From assembly GCA_910584265.1 (NCBI GenBank), contig CAJTZE010000017.1, positions 1-57,609 on the forward strand: a DNA stretch of 57,609 nucleotides, given 5' to 3'. Made by a program: the position numbers and the translations under genes. Numbering within the stretch: position 1 is the first letter of the stretch; each line of letters opens with the position of its first letter. The notes below the pieces were generated by a model. It was not told the DNA's origin. It worked only from the letters and a program-made list of their open reading frames with translations, and did not search any database. Positions 37,074-46,366 of the stretch are shown here, in pieces. This stretch comes from an uncultured Dorea sp. Lineage in GTDB: Bacteria; Bacillota; Clostridia; Lachnospirales; Lachnospiraceae.

Positions 37074-40073
37074 ATGAAAAGAAAGAAAAATAAGATGAAG
37101 AAGCGAATATCTCTGATCGTTGCAGCGGTATTGGCGGCGGGTTCGGCAGTACCGTTGGCTGATTATGTTATGGAATTAAGAGCGGCTTCGCTAGAGCCTG
37201 GTGTCAAGTATTTTGCTGAAAAGGATGAATTTGACCAGCTGGAAATGGGAAAAACTAATGCGGCTCGTATCAAATTCGGACAGCAGGGCGGAGCTGTAGG
37301 AGATGCAGAATGGTATATGGTAGGCGGTGATGCGAACATTAAGGATGATGAAGGGAACACCAGACAGAATGTTATATTGTTCTCAGCACAAAGCCTGGGA
37401 AATACGACGCCATATCAAAATCAGACAGGTGAGGAAGTTACGCTCCTGAAATCACATGGAACGTATCCGGACCGGGCTGGGACGGATACTGAAGACGCAT
37501 GGGATTCTGCTACTGCCGTAGAAGCAAAATATGAAAAAGTATTTGCCAATCATTATGGAGCCAGTACGTTAAGAAACCAGTTGGATACAATGGCGAAGGG
37601 TCCTCTGTTTGCAGATGTGAAGAGTTTGATCCTTCCAACCGATCTGCAGCTTACGGATGCTCGTAATAATGATACATATACTGTTGAAGACCAGTTGTTC
37701 TATGTGCCCGCAAGGCAGTCGGGGCAGAATAAGCTGTATTTTGGAAGCCAATTTGACGTTGAGGTGAATGATAGCGGAGCGGGAGGCATAGAAACCGGCA
37801 CTCTGTGGACAACGTTAAAGAGCCCCGAGACTCAGGCAGATAAAAAAGATGTATCTTATATGTTTGAGCACAAACCGGATGGTAACTTAAGCGCGGAGGA
37901 GAAGAAGGTTACTGAGCCATATGGGATTTACCCCGCATTTGCTTTGGATCTGTCGCAGGTAGAATTTGGCTCTGTCGTGGATCGAGTAACCGGCGCTACT
38001 GCAGCCGATACGGTGGGACGGATAGACACGAGTCAGGAACATGCCATGCTTTTGAGATTGGACGGAGACTTAAAGAATTCTGGAGGCCGTGCGGTTGATG
38101 TGGCATACAATAATAGTCAGATCAGCTATAAGAATGCCCCGAGCGGTTCGAGGATTATCGTACAGGGAAAAGGGCTGCCGGATACATCTGCTTTGGATGG
38201 TGTGGAATGGTACTGGGTCAGCGGAGCCTTGGATTCCAAAGGCACGTTTAGCAGCGCTTCCGTGGCCGGAATTGTTGCTGGAAAGCTGGGAGTTACGGAT
38301 TATAAAGGTGATTTGGCTTTGAGCAATTGTAAAATCTGGCTGGAGGACACGTCTAGCAGTCTGGGCGGGATGCCTTATGCGTATGAAGCACATGCGGGAG
38401 TGGTTGATCAGATCATACTTGCCGGAGTAGATGAGCCGGCAGGAGACGAACGGTTGTCTTTGACAGCTTCTGTGGCTGATGGAGTCGGCGAGACAAAAGG
38501 TATAAGAGAAACTCAAGTAACCATAACCTGGACTGATAACACAGATAATGCTACGAATGCCATGACAGGAAAATATGGACATGAGTATACGGCGGAAGTC
38601 AGGGTATCTGTGGACGATGGATATGTCTGGCCGTCTAGCAATGCTGATCTGGCAAAGAATGTAAAAATCCGGCTGGAAAACGGAGAAGAGATACCATGTG
38701 ATCACATTACCGGAGGCGAGCCTACGGATGATACACCTAATGTCAGGACATTGTTCTTTAAATATAAGATACCGCCGAATCCTGTGATAGATTATAAGGT
38801 TTTGGTTGATGGCGTGGAGCAGGATCCAGCTAAGGAAATCAAATGGGTATATGATGGCACAGAGCATGAGATACAGATTATTACAGATACTACTGGCGTG
38901 AAGCCGCCGGTGCTTAGCTTTGAGCCGGCTGAAAATGACGATACGAGCCAGTGGATGCCTGGAGTGAAAAAGCTGGAAGATGCCGGGACATACACAATAT
39001 ACTTTAAGATCAGCGCTACGGATGGACTGCATAATACTGTGGATGCCACGACGGATGAAAGTGAAGTAAAGCCTCTTAAGGTAACGGTAGAGAAGCGGCA
39101 GGTTCTGATCAATCCAGAATCACAGGAGATTCCATGGACGAAGGATCTTGCAATTAACCAGACGCTGTACAAGGAGGTTATCGGAAACCAAAGCGTTGAT
39201 CCCACTGCCGGTGCACTGGTAAAGGGGCATGAGATTGTAGGCCTTACACTTACTCCGGAGATGGGGGCAGTTATTAATAAGGACGGCATTATAAGTGAAG
39301 GGTGGATTTGGTTCTATCCGACCAAAAAGGATGATGACGGCAATGAGGTGCTTTCTTACACCGTCTGGGATCGTGAACATGACAGAGATGTGTCAGAAAA
39401 TTATGACGTCCAGCAGGGTGCTGCCGGTAAGCTTACGATACTGCACAACGAGAATCTCCCGCCGGACAGCATTACGGTAGAGAAAGCGAAGACAACGTAT
39501 AAGCTGGGAGAGGCCTTGATGGTGAATGACCTGAAGGTAACGGCAAGATACGGAGACGGCTATGTAGAACAGGTGCCGAAGGGAGACGGGCACGATTCTC
39601 TTACGACCAATGAAAGTGATATTGATATGACTACCTTGGGCGGTAAGGCGTTAAAGGTAACTTACACAAGAGAAGAACCAGAAGCGGCGAGAGGATCGGC
39701 ATCCGAGAGCCTGACGATCAATGTGGTTGAAGAGCAGGCTAATAATAGTAATAATAGTAATAATAGTAATAATAGTTCCAATCCAACGAACAGCTCTACA
39801 ACCCCGGGTACATCCACAAGGGCGGCGAATAATTCTTCGTCGGGGTCAGGAAGCGGCAGCGGTACTTCCGGCGGAAGCTCATCTGGAAGCGGAACAACGA
39901 GTACAGCAAAAAAGAGTACCACGACACCAGGAGCAAGAACCGGCGATACCAATCCGATTGCAATGTGGGTGATCACAGCTCTCTGTTCAGGAATCGCTAT
40001 AGTAAGTCTGATGATTTTCAGTGTGGGCAGAAACACAAAGAAGAAAAAGGTCAGAAGTAAGAAGCATTCATAG
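37074..40073 (+). CDS. Large cell-surface protein, probable sortase substrate
   Basis: 999 residues. A long basic signal peptide covers about 1-39 (KKRISLIVAAVLAAGSAVPL). No known enzyme domain was recognised in the first two thirds. Around 795-890 (DSITVEKAKTTYKLGEALMV) is a bacterial Ig-like repeat of the type with a YKLGE core. A low-complexity linker rich in Asn, Ser, Gly and Thr follows, then a C-terminal anchor: ARTGD, a hydrophobic segment WVITALCSGIAIVSLMIF and the basic tail KKKKVRSKKHS. The layout is that of a sortase substrate, but the motif is a variant of LPxTG. Probably an adhesin or matrix protein. GGGAGGT lies five bases before the ATG. No sortase gene is nearby. Confidence 0.75.
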   Translation: MKRKKNKMKKRISLIVAAVLAAGSAVPLADYVMELRAASLEPGVKYFAEKDEFDQLEMGKTNAARIKFGQQGGAVGDAEWYMVGGDANIKDDEGNTRQNVILFSAQSLGNTTPYQNQTGEEVTLLKSHGTYPDRAGTDTEDAWDSATAVEAKYEKVFANHYGASTLRNQLDTMAKGPLFADVKSLILPTDLQLTDARNNDTYTVEDQLFYVPARQSGQNKLYFGSQFDVEVNDSGAGGIETGTLWTTLKSPETQADKKDVSYMFEHKPDGNLSAEEKKVTEPYGIYPAFALDLSQVEFGSVVDRVTGATAADTVGRIDTSQEHAMLLRLDGDLKNSGGRAVDVAYNNSQISYKNAPSGSRIIVQGKGLPDTSALDGVEWYWVSGALDSKGTFSSASVAGIVAGKLGVTDYKGDLALSNCKIWLEDTSSSLGGMPYAYEAHAGVVDQIILAGVDEPAGDERLSLTASVADGVGETKGIRETQVTITWTDNTDNATNAMTGKYGHEYTAEVRVSVDDGYVWPSSNADLAKNVKIRLENGEEIPCDHITGGEPTDDTPNVRTLFFKYKIPPNPVIDYKVLVDGVEQDPAKEIKWVYDGTEHEIQIITDTTGVKPPVLSFEPAENDDTSQWMPGVKKLEDAGTYTIYFKISATDGLHNTVDATTDESEVKPLKVTVEKRQVLINPESQEIPWTKDLAINQTLYKEVIGNQSVDPTAGALVKGHEIVGLTLTPEMGAVINKDGIISEGWIWFYPTKKDDDGNEVLSYTVWDREHDRDVSENYDVQQGAAGKLTILHNENLPPDSITVEKAKTTYKLGEALMVNDLKVTARYGDGYVEQVPKGDGHDSLTTNESDIDMTTLGGKALKVTYTREEPEAARGSASESLTINVVEEQANNSNNSNNSNNSSNPTNSSTTPGTSTRAANNSSSGSGSGSGTSGGSSSGSGTTSTAKKSTTTPGARTGDTNPIAMWVITALCSGIAIVSLMIFSVGRNTKKKKVRSKKHS
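39741..39776 (+). repeat. Four perfect copies of a 9-bp repeat in the surface protein gene
   Basis: AATAATAGT four times in tandem, encoding Asn-Asn-Ser each time, in the linker before the cell-wall anchor. The unit is a multiple of three, so copy-number change alters linker length without a frameshift. Confidence 0.95.
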
Positions 40074-40112
40074 AAATACATAAGCTGAGAAGGTTTGGGA
40101 ACGAAAAGGAAG

Positions 40113-40159
40113 AGTCCCGCTCTCGTAACGAAGAGAAGTGTTATGAGAGCGGGACTTTT
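40113..40159. terminator. Terminator between surface protein and reductase genes
   Basis: AGTCCCGCTCTCGTAAC (40113-40129) pairs with GTTATGAGAGCGGGACT (40140-40156) with one G-T pair, then TTT. It lies between convergent genes and may work for both. Confidence 0.85.
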
Positions 40160-40164
40160 GATTA

Positions 40165-41316
40165 TTACAGCATTTCTAAGAATGCAGTTAATCTGGTATT
40201 CAGCTGGCCGATGTCCGCCTGAGAGTAGTCGGTCTCCACATGGATATAAGGGATGCCCTTCTTCTCATTGACAAATCTGCGGATGGCAAGTGTTTCTACG
40301 TTGTATGTATGACAGGCCTGCAGGGTCATTTCTACCACGCCGTCAACTTTGTATTCATCAATCAATCTGTCAAGAAGCTCCAAACGGTTCGGATTTGGTG
40401 TCATAACGGAGCATCCGATGTCCAGATATCTCCTTGCCAGCGCATCGTATACGTCTGGATTATTCTCGTCCACCAGCTTGTCTACGGACTTAGCGCCGGA
40501 GCAGTTCTCGAAGGTTACGACGATACCGCCGTTGTTTTCAATAGCATTAATCACCTTTTCAGGGGCGCCGCCGATCGGACATCCGGTAATCAGGATGCGG
40601 GGTTTCTTTTCTTCCATCTTTCCCTCAGAATATTCCTTTTCAATCTTGGCAGTCAGGGCATCTACCTCATCTGGAATCTGTAAGCGGTCAAATTTGAATC
40701 CGCTGCCGTAGAGAACCTTCCATAGATCATGTCCTTTGATCGGGGCGGGATCATGCTTCATAACAGCGTACAGCTTCTTTAGTGCCGTGCGGGCGCGGTT
40801 TTCCACTTTAATTGCCTCACGGACCGCATCCTCCGTGATCGTAGTATCAAATTCCTTCTCCAGATATTCCTTGAACCGGATGATTTCACTTTTCCATAAA
40901 TGGAACGCCGCTTCATTTTGCGTATTGGGAAGCTCCATCAGAAAGACCTTTTTGAAATCAGCCATGTATTCGTACATCTTCTTCTTGCCGTCGCAGGTAG
41001 TCTCGCCGACTACCACATCAGAGAAATAGAAGAAGGGGCACTTGTCGGTTACCGCAAAACCATAGCTGGATTTGATCAACGGGCAGAGGTTTTTGGGAAG
41101 ATCCTTTTCTGCATCTGGAATGGTTTCATCAGAGGTAGAGCATAAGCCTACGGTAACGGCACCCATGGCCATGGCAATTTCCCGCGGGAAGTAGGTGCAG
41201 TAAGCGCCTATAACAGGAATGCTCTTATCCTTGATTTCCTTTAAGGCCAGAAATGAGTTTTTGCGCTGCTGGGCAAATTCCTCAAAGACCTCCGGCAGTT
41301 CTTTAATAAGTTCCAT
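40165..41316 (-). CDS. Double-cubane-cluster-type anaerobic reductase (HgdB/BcrC-like)
   Basis: 383 residues of the 2-hydroxyacyl-CoA dehydratase D-component superfamily. It begins MELIKELPEVFEEFAQQRKN and carries many cysteines in family positions: C40 (GAYCTYFPREI), C78 (NLCPLIKSSYG), C93 (DKCPFFYF), C108 (TTCDG), then GCPIGGAPEKV, ENCSGAKS and LQACHTYNVE. Stand-alone members with this layout are called double-cubane-cluster proteins and are thought to reduce small molecules at low potential when fed electrons by an ATP-dependent activator. No activator ATPase is visible here. The substrate is unknown. The start at 41316 has AAAGGAGACAG upstream. Confidence 0.78.
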   Translation of the reverse strand: MELIKELPEVFEEFAQQRKNSFLALKEIKDKSIPVIGAYCTYFPREIAMAMGAVTVGLCSTSDETIPDAEKDLPKNLCPLIKSSYGFAVTDKCPFFYFSDVVVGETTCDGKKKMYEYMADFKKVFLMELPNTQNEAAFHLWKSEIIRFKEYLEKEFDTTITEDAVREAIKVENRARTALKKLYAVMKHDPAPIKGHDLWKVLYGSGFKFDRLQIPDEVDALTAKIEKEYSEGKMEEKKPRILITGCPIGGAPEKVINAIENNGGIVVTFENCSGAKSVDKLVDENNPDVYDALARRYLDIGCSVMTPNPNRLELLDRLIDEYKVDGVVEMTLQACHTYNVETLAIRRFVNEKKGIPYIHVETDYSQADIGQLNTRLTAFLEML

Positions 41317-41560
41317 AATTTTTCTGTCTCCTTTATCTTAGAATTTCTTACACTAACCGTAACATTTTAGCGGGAAAAGAACAATCAATATGAAGCGTAA
41401 TTTGATTCAAACCATCTATAAAGAAGAGAATATATAGAAATTAACAATATATAAAATAGAATATTATGAAAATGTCTTTTTGAAGAATTCAGTATTGGAC
41501 ATAGGCATGTTATTGGAATATAATTTTTAGAAGAAAGTGAATGTAGTCAGGAGTGAATGG

Positions 41561-43357
41561 ATGAGATATGAGAATGTAACGAAGGGCATTTTTCTGGAGC
41601 GTCCCAACCGGTTTACCGCTTATGTGGAAATAGACGGCAGGAGGGAGACGGTTCATGTGAAGAATACCGGGAGATGCGGGGAGCTGCTGGTCCCGGGGGC
41701 TGTAGTATACGTACAGAAGGCCGGACAGCCGGACAGGAAGACGAAATGGGATTTGATCACGGTGGAGAAGGAATGTACAGTCCGGAATGCAGACTGCAGC
41801 GCATCCAGACGGATCAGGATGGTGAATCTTGATTCTCAGGCGCCGAATCAGGTGGTAAGGGAATGGCTGGAAGCGGGGAAACTGATATCCGGGGTCACCA
41901 GGATCCAGCAGGAATGTAAGTTTGGAGATTCCCGGCTGGATCTGTACGTGGAAGCAGGTAAGCGCCGGATTTTTATTGAGGTAAAGGGAGTAAGTCTGGA
42001 GGAGGACGGCCGGGTACGTTTTCCAGATGCGCCCAGTGAACGCGCCGTAAAGCATGCAGGGGAACTGATCCGTGCCGTAGAGGAGGGCTGTGAAGCCTAT
42101 GTGTTTTTTGTGGTGCAGATGAAGGATGTGGATTATTTTACACCTAATATGGATACCCATCCAGAGTTTGGAGAAGCATTAAGGAAGGCTGCAGATAAAG
42201 GCGTGAAGATAATAGTATATGACTGCAGGGTGGGGTGTGATTTTATTGAGCTTGCAGATGAGGTGCCGGCGGCGCTTACAGAAAGAGAGGTTCTGGATGC
42301 GGAGCGGCTGCAGATCCTTGGAAAGCTTCCGGAGCCGGTGGTAGAGTGGTTCCGTGCAAATAAGCGGGATCTGCCCTGGAGGGAGAATCCGGAGCCGTAT
42401 CATGTCTGGGTGTCGGAGATTATGCTGCAGCAGACCAGAGTGGAAGCAGTGAAGCCTTACTATGCCAGATTCTTAAAGGCGCTGCCGGATGTGAGGGCGC
42501 TGGCAGAGGCAGAGGAGGATGTGCTACTAAAGCTGTGGGAGGGACTGGGGTATTATAACCGGGTCCGCAATATGCAGAAGGCGGCCAGACAGATCATGGT
42601 AGATTACCACGGGGAGTTTCCTGTGGAATATGAAGAGATCCGCGGCCTGGCCGGGATTGGCAGCTATACGGCGGGAGCGATCAGCTCCTTTGCCTATGGC
42701 GCTGTAAGGCCTGCAGTGGATGGGAATGTACTGCGGGTGATTTCGCGTATTACGGGCAGTGATGAGGATATTATGAAGCAGAGCGTGAGAAAGAAGATGG
42801 AAGAGCTTCTGGAACAGGTGATTCCTGCGGATGCATCCAGTGATTTTAATCAGGGGCTGATCGAGCTGGGGGCAGTTGTCTGTGTGCCGAACGGAGAGCC
42901 GGATTGCGGGAGCTGTCCGGTGAGAGGGTGGTGCAAGGCTCATGCAGAAGGAAGGGAGCAGGAGCTTCCGGTGAAGAAGAAGGCGGCGCCTCGGAGAATT
43001 GAGAAACGTACTATCGTAATCTTCCGGGACGGAGAGACCAGGGGGATACGCAGACGGCCGGACACCGGACTTTTGGCAGGCTTATATGAGCTTCCCGGCC
43101 TGGAAGGGCATCTAAGTCAGGAGGAGGTGCTGGAATACAGCAGATCCATCGGCCTTGCACCATTAAGGATCCAGCCATTAGGAGAAGCGAGGCACATATT
43201 CAGCCATGTAGAGTGGCATATGATCGGTTATCAGATTCAGGTGGATGAGCTGGAGAAGTCCTGCAGTGCCGATATGATATTTGCCCGGGCAGAAGAAATA
43301 CAAAAACGCTACCCGATCCCGGCAGCGTTTGAAAAATATATGAGGTATATAATTTGA
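41561..43357 (+). CDS. SfsA-MutY fusion: predicted nuclease plus A/G-specific adenine glycosylase
   Basis: 598 residues in one frame. Residues 1-232 are SfsA, a PD-(D/E)xK-type nucleic-acid-binding protein: ERPNRFTAYVEIDG, VPNTGR-like VKNTGRCGELL, D127 in SRLDLYV, E140 and K142 in IFIEVKGVS. From about 250 it is MutY, which removes adenine opposite 8-oxoguanine: E286 in SEIMLQQTR, the helix-hairpin-helix LAGIGSYTAGAISSFAYG, catalytic D387 in VDGNVLRV, iron-sulfur cysteines C441, C449, C452 and C458, and a C-terminal Nudix-like domain with FSHVEWH. The first cysteine spacing is seven residues, not the usual six. The ATG at 41561 has AGGAG five to eight bases upstream; a GTG at 41537 would add eight residues. 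Confidence 0.9.
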   Translation: MRYENVTKGIFLERPNRFTAYVEIDGRRETVHVKNTGRCGELLVPGAVVYVQKAGQPDRKTKWDLITVEKECTVRNADCSASRRIRMVNLDSQAPNQVVREWLEAGKLISGVTRIQQECKFGDSRLDLYVEAGKRRIFIEVKGVSLEEDGRVRFPDAPSERAVKHAGELIRAVEEGCEAYVFFVVQMKDVDYFTPNMDTHPEFGEALRKAADKGVKIIVYDCRVGCDFIELADEVPAALTEREVLDAERLQILGKLPEPVVEWFRANKRDLPWRENPEPYHVWVSEIMLQQTRVEAVKPYYARFLKALPDVRALAEAEEDVLLKLWEGLGYYNRVRNMQKAARQIMVDYHGEFPVEYEEIRGLAGIGSYTAGAISSFAYGAVRPAVDGNVLRVISRITGSDEDIMKQSVRKKMEELLEQVIPADASSDFNQGLIELGAVVCVPNGEPDCGSCPVRGWCKAHAEGREQELPVKKKAAPRRIEKRTIVIFRDGETRGIRRRPDTGLLAGLYELPGLEGHLSQEEVLEYSRSIGLAPLRIQPLGEARHIFSHVEWHMIGYQIQVDELEKSCSADMIFARAEEIQKRYPIPAAFEKYMRYII

Positions 43358-43359
43358 CT

Positions 43360-44019
43360 TTAAATTATCGGCTGATGCGCAAGCCGGTGTGCCCGTTTCT
43401 TTTCGCGCACGTAGATAAACGGATAGAGGATGCCGGATAGGACCAGGCCTGCGATCACGTCCGTCACCGAATGCTGCTTTAGGAAAACCGTGGACAGAAT
43501 GATGGATAAAGTAAACAGGTAGATAGCCAGACGGATACCAGACCTGTTCCTTAATGATTCTGTCCGGGTAAGACCGATACATAAACCGATGGAATTGAAT
43601 ACATGCATGCTCGGCAGTACATTGGTAGGCGTATCTATAGAATACACATAACGCACCAGATCAACAAAAATATTCTCCCGTGGAAATACCGAAGGCCGGA
43701 GATTCAATCCATTGGGATAAACTGTACAGATGATCAGGAACACCGTCATGCCAATGATCAGAAAGGCCGCCATCTGAAGGAAACCCTTCTTATCTGTAAA
43801 GAACAGATAAAAGGAGCCTGCTGTAATAAACACAAACCACAATAGATACGGTATGACGAAAAATTCCACAAATGGAATATAGTCATCCAACGGCGAATGA
43901 ATTAGAAAATAACCTTTGGTTATGTGTTTTTCCAAATACAGAAACCATGGCATATAAATAAAGCCGTACAGAAATACTAAAGCGTGGTTATACTTTTTGA
44001 ATAGCTTCTTTATCTCCAT
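43360..44019 (-). CDS. PAP2-family membrane phosphatase
   Basis: 219 residues, about six membrane segments. The PAP2 signature is present in the version used by phosphatidic-acid phosphatases and inositol-phosphoceramide-type enzymes: LPSMHVFNSIG (motif 2) and STVFLKQHSVTDVIAG (motif 3, with catalytic His and Asp). The usual first motif (K-x6-RP) is less clear; LNLRPSVFPRENIF may stand in. Probably a lipid phosphate phosphatase acting at the membrane. The start at 44019 has AAAGGAGT upstream. It ends two bases from the SfsA-MutY stop, tail to tail. Confidence 0.78.
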   Translation of the reverse strand: MEIKKLFKKYNHALVFLYGFIYMPWFLYLEKHITKGYFLIHSPLDDYIPFVEFFVIPYLLWFVFITAGSFYLFFTDKKGFLQMAAFLIIGMTVFLIICTVYPNGLNLRPSVFPRENIFVDLVRYVYSIDTPTNVLPSMHVFNSIGLCIGLTRTESLRNRSGIRLAIYLFTLSIILSTVFLKQHSVTDVIAGLVLSGILYPFIYVREKKRAHRLAHQPII

Positions 44020-44216
44020 CGTATTACTCCTTTTCAAGTCCATGTATAAATAGTATATTTGGAATCCACCCGATTATAACATGAAAAGAAAAAATCAACA
44101 ATATCATGAGCATGGAATTAATAAAATCTTTCGATATTGCAGATATACCGGAAACAGAGTATAATTTGTATACATTTGTTACTGCGGTTGTGACACATAT
44201 TTATAAGGAGATTTAT

Positions 44217-44512
44217 ATGAAAGAGAAGGCAGTCTCTCTGGCTGACCGTGCCTATGAGACGATCAAAACAAATATCCTGAACCTGACCTATCCGCCCGGA
44301 ATGCCGCTGACGGAATTGCTTGAACTGCCTGTATTCCGCCTTATTTTTATTCTGGAAGGCATGAGGAATATTCCTACCGGCTTGAGGAGAAGGTGGTGCT
44401 GTATATGCGGGAGGGAGATTACAAGAGAGCATTTGATATTCTAAAGATGGACCATTTTGACACAGGAAGGATAACAGCGCTTTTGAGTACGGCATCAGAC
44501 GCTGGGCAATAA
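44217..44512 (+). pseudogene. Broken GntR-family regulator
   Basis: The ATG at 44217 begins a normal GntR N terminus (SLADRAYETIKTNILNLTYP, then PGMPLTE), but the DNA-binding helix-turn-helix is missing and the frame becomes meaningless after about 30 codons. In another frame, 44361-44512 reads HEEYSYRLEEKVVLYMREGD, then YKRAFDILKMDHFDTGRI to a TAA, a plausible end of the FCD ligand-binding domain. About 150 codons are lost in between and a frameshift is present. A ribosome binding site (AAGGAG) and a TTGTATACA palindrome upstream survive. A recently dead regulator. Confidence 0.7.
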
Positions 44513-44534
44513 TGCACATATGGAGGAGAACAGT

Positions 44535-45458
44535 ATGTATATCTTTATCACAAACCCTAATGCACGTTCCGGCCTGGGCGGGAAAGTGTGGAGTGAGATT
44601 GAGAAGATTTTAAAGGACAGGAAGGTGTCTTATCAGGTTCATTTTACCAAATATCAGAGACACGCATCCCGGATCGTAAGGGAGATTACTTCAGACGGAG
44701 AGGAACACACGATTATTGTGCTTGGAGGCGACGGTACGGTGAATGAGGTATTGAATGGGATCAAGGAGCTTTCTAAGGTAACTCTGGGGTATATTCCGAT
44801 TGGCTCCAGCAATGATTTTGCCAGATATTTTCATCATCCGTATGAGCCGGAGAGGGCGCTTGCCGCGATTTTGGCTCCGAAGAAATACGCGTTGATAAAT
44901 GTAGGGCTTCTGACTTACCGGGACGGAGAACGGAAGAGGCGGTTTGCAGTCAGCAGCGGGCTTGGGTTTGATGCGGGAATCTGTCATTATGCGGTGGTAT
45001 CCAAATTAAAGCTGTTTTTGAATAAGCTTCATCTTGGAAAGCTGACCTATGTGGGGATTGCGCTGGCACAGCTGCTTGCTTTAAAGCCCGGCAGGGTGAC
45101 GGTCCGTCTGGATGACGGAGAGCCGGTTCCGTATGAGAAGGTTTATTTTGCAACGGCAATGAACCATCCTTATGAAGGCGGGGGCTTTAAATTCTGTCCA
45201 AAAGCAGACCCGGCAGATGATGTGATGGATGTGACGGTTATTGCGGGAATCCCGAAGCTGAAGACGCTTTTTCTGCTGCCGACGGCATATAAGGGATGGC
45301 ATACGTTTTTTCAGGGGGTGCATACCTTCACCTGTAAAAAAGCTGTGTTTGAGAGCGGGAAACCACTCCCGGTGCATACGGACGGAGAACCGGTATTTCC
45401 CCAGCGCAGAGTAACGGCTGAGCTGGAACCGGATAAGGTACTGCTGATTATTGGATAA
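44535..45458 (+). CDS. Diacylglycerol/lipid kinase (YegS/DgkB-like)
   Basis: 307 residues. The kinase catalytic domain shows ITNPNARSGLGGKVW at the N terminus, the nucleotide loop VLGGDGTVNEVLNGI and GYIPIGSSNDFARYF, and the C-terminal domain begins GLGFDAGICHYAV. Such enzymes phosphorylate diacylglycerol or related lipids and return them to phosphatidate. The ATG at 44535 is preferred to one at 44520 because GGAGGAG lies between them at the right spacing. It forms a likely operon with the phosphodiesterase 31 bases downstream; both act in lipid turnover. Confidence 0.88.
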   Translation: MYIFITNPNARSGLGGKVWSEIEKILKDRKVSYQVHFTKYQRHASRIVREITSDGEEHTIIVLGGDGTVNEVLNGIKELSKVTLGYIPIGSSNDFARYFHHPYEPERALAAILAPKKYALINVGLLTYRDGERKRRFAVSSGLGFDAGICHYAVVSKLKLFLNKLHLGKLTYVGIALAQLLALKPGRVTVRLDDGEPVPYEKVYFATAMNHPYEGGGFKFCPKADPADDVMDVTVIAGIPKLKTLFLLPTAYKGWHTFFQGVHTFTCKKAVFESGKPLPVHTDGEPVFPQRRVTAELEPDKVLLIIG

Positions 45459-45489
45459 CAAAGAAAGACAGAAAGGGGAATGGTAGATC

Positions 45490-46317
45490 ATGCCGGTACT
45501 ATGTTATGCTATATTAGTGGCGGCGGCAGCGGGGGCTTTATATCTGTATGCGGTCTGGCCACGGACAACCCGCATTTCGGATATGATGCAGTACAACCAT
45601 GCATTGTTTGCCCACAGAGGTTATCACAATAAGGAGAAATTGATCCCGGAAAATTCTATGGCGGCGTTTCGCGCGGCTGTTGCAAAGGGGTACGGGATTG
45701 AACTGGATATTCATATTACGAAGGACGGTAAGCTTGCGGTGTTCCACGATGATACATTGGAGAGAATGTGCCGGGAGCCGGGCAGTGTGGAGGATTATAC
45801 AATGGAAGAGCTGCGCCGTTTTCATCTGCTGAATACGACAGAGAGGATTCCGGAGCTTAGAGAGGTGTTGGACTATGTAGACGGGCGTGTGCCTCTTTTG
45901 ATCGAGCTTAAGATTCCGGGACGGAGTCTTGCAGTCTGCGAGGCCTCTTATGAAGTGCTGAGAGGATACAAGGGCCGTTTTTTAGTGCAGTCCTTTCATA
46001 CCATGGGGCTTTATTGGTACCGGAAGCATGCGCCGGAGACCCTGCGGGGGCAGCTTTCCTGTAATCTGACGAAAAGTGAGGAGAAAGAGCCTTATCTGCT
46101 GCGGTTCCTGATCCGCTTTTTGCTGCTTAATATGCTGGGAAGACCGGATTTTATTTCTTATAAGTTGAAGGATCTGCCCAATTTCAGCGTATCTGTCTGC
46201 AGAAGTCTGTCCGGTACTCCGGCTGCGGTTTGGACGCTGCGCACGGAAAAGGCCCTGCAGCAGGGGCAGGCGGAGTATAATATGTGTATTTTTGAGAAGT
46301 CCGGGGAAGATTATTAG
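45490..46317 (+). CDS. Glycerophosphodiester phosphodiesterase
   Basis: 275 residues: an N-terminal membrane segment (YAILVAAAAGALYLYAVW) then a GDPD barrel. The active site is visible: FAHRGYHN (His and Arg), IPENSMAAFRAAVAKGYGIE (Glu-Asn), ELDIHITKDGKLAVFHDD (metal ligands Glu, Asp and second His) and IELKIPG. Membrane-anchored; it would cleave glycerophosphodiesters or membrane-linked glycerol phosphates to glycerol 3-phosphate. GAAAGGGGAATGG precedes the ATG. The barrel end is short for the family. Confidence 0.87.
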   Translation: MPVLCYAILVAAAAGALYLYAVWPRTTRISDMMQYNHALFAHRGYHNKEKLIPENSMAAFRAAVAKGYGIELDIHITKDGKLAVFHDDTLERMCREPGSVEDYTMEELRRFHLLNTTERIPELREVLDYVDGRVPLLIELKIPGRSLAVCEASYEVLRGYKGRFLVQSFHTMGLYWYRKHAPETLRGQLSCNLTKSEEKEPYLLRFLIRFLLLNMLGRPDFISYKLKDLPNFSVSVCRSLSGTPAAVWTLRTEKALQQGQAEYNMCIFEKSGEDY

Positions 46318-46366
46318 AATGATCCGGATCTTTACTAGAATATATGGGAGTGAGGGTATATTTGAT

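Noticed and set aside
39741..39776. 9-bp tandem repeat as a CRISPR-like or frameshifting phase-variation tract
   Set aside because: No spacers, and the unit is a multiple of three, so it cannot switch the gene off by slippage.
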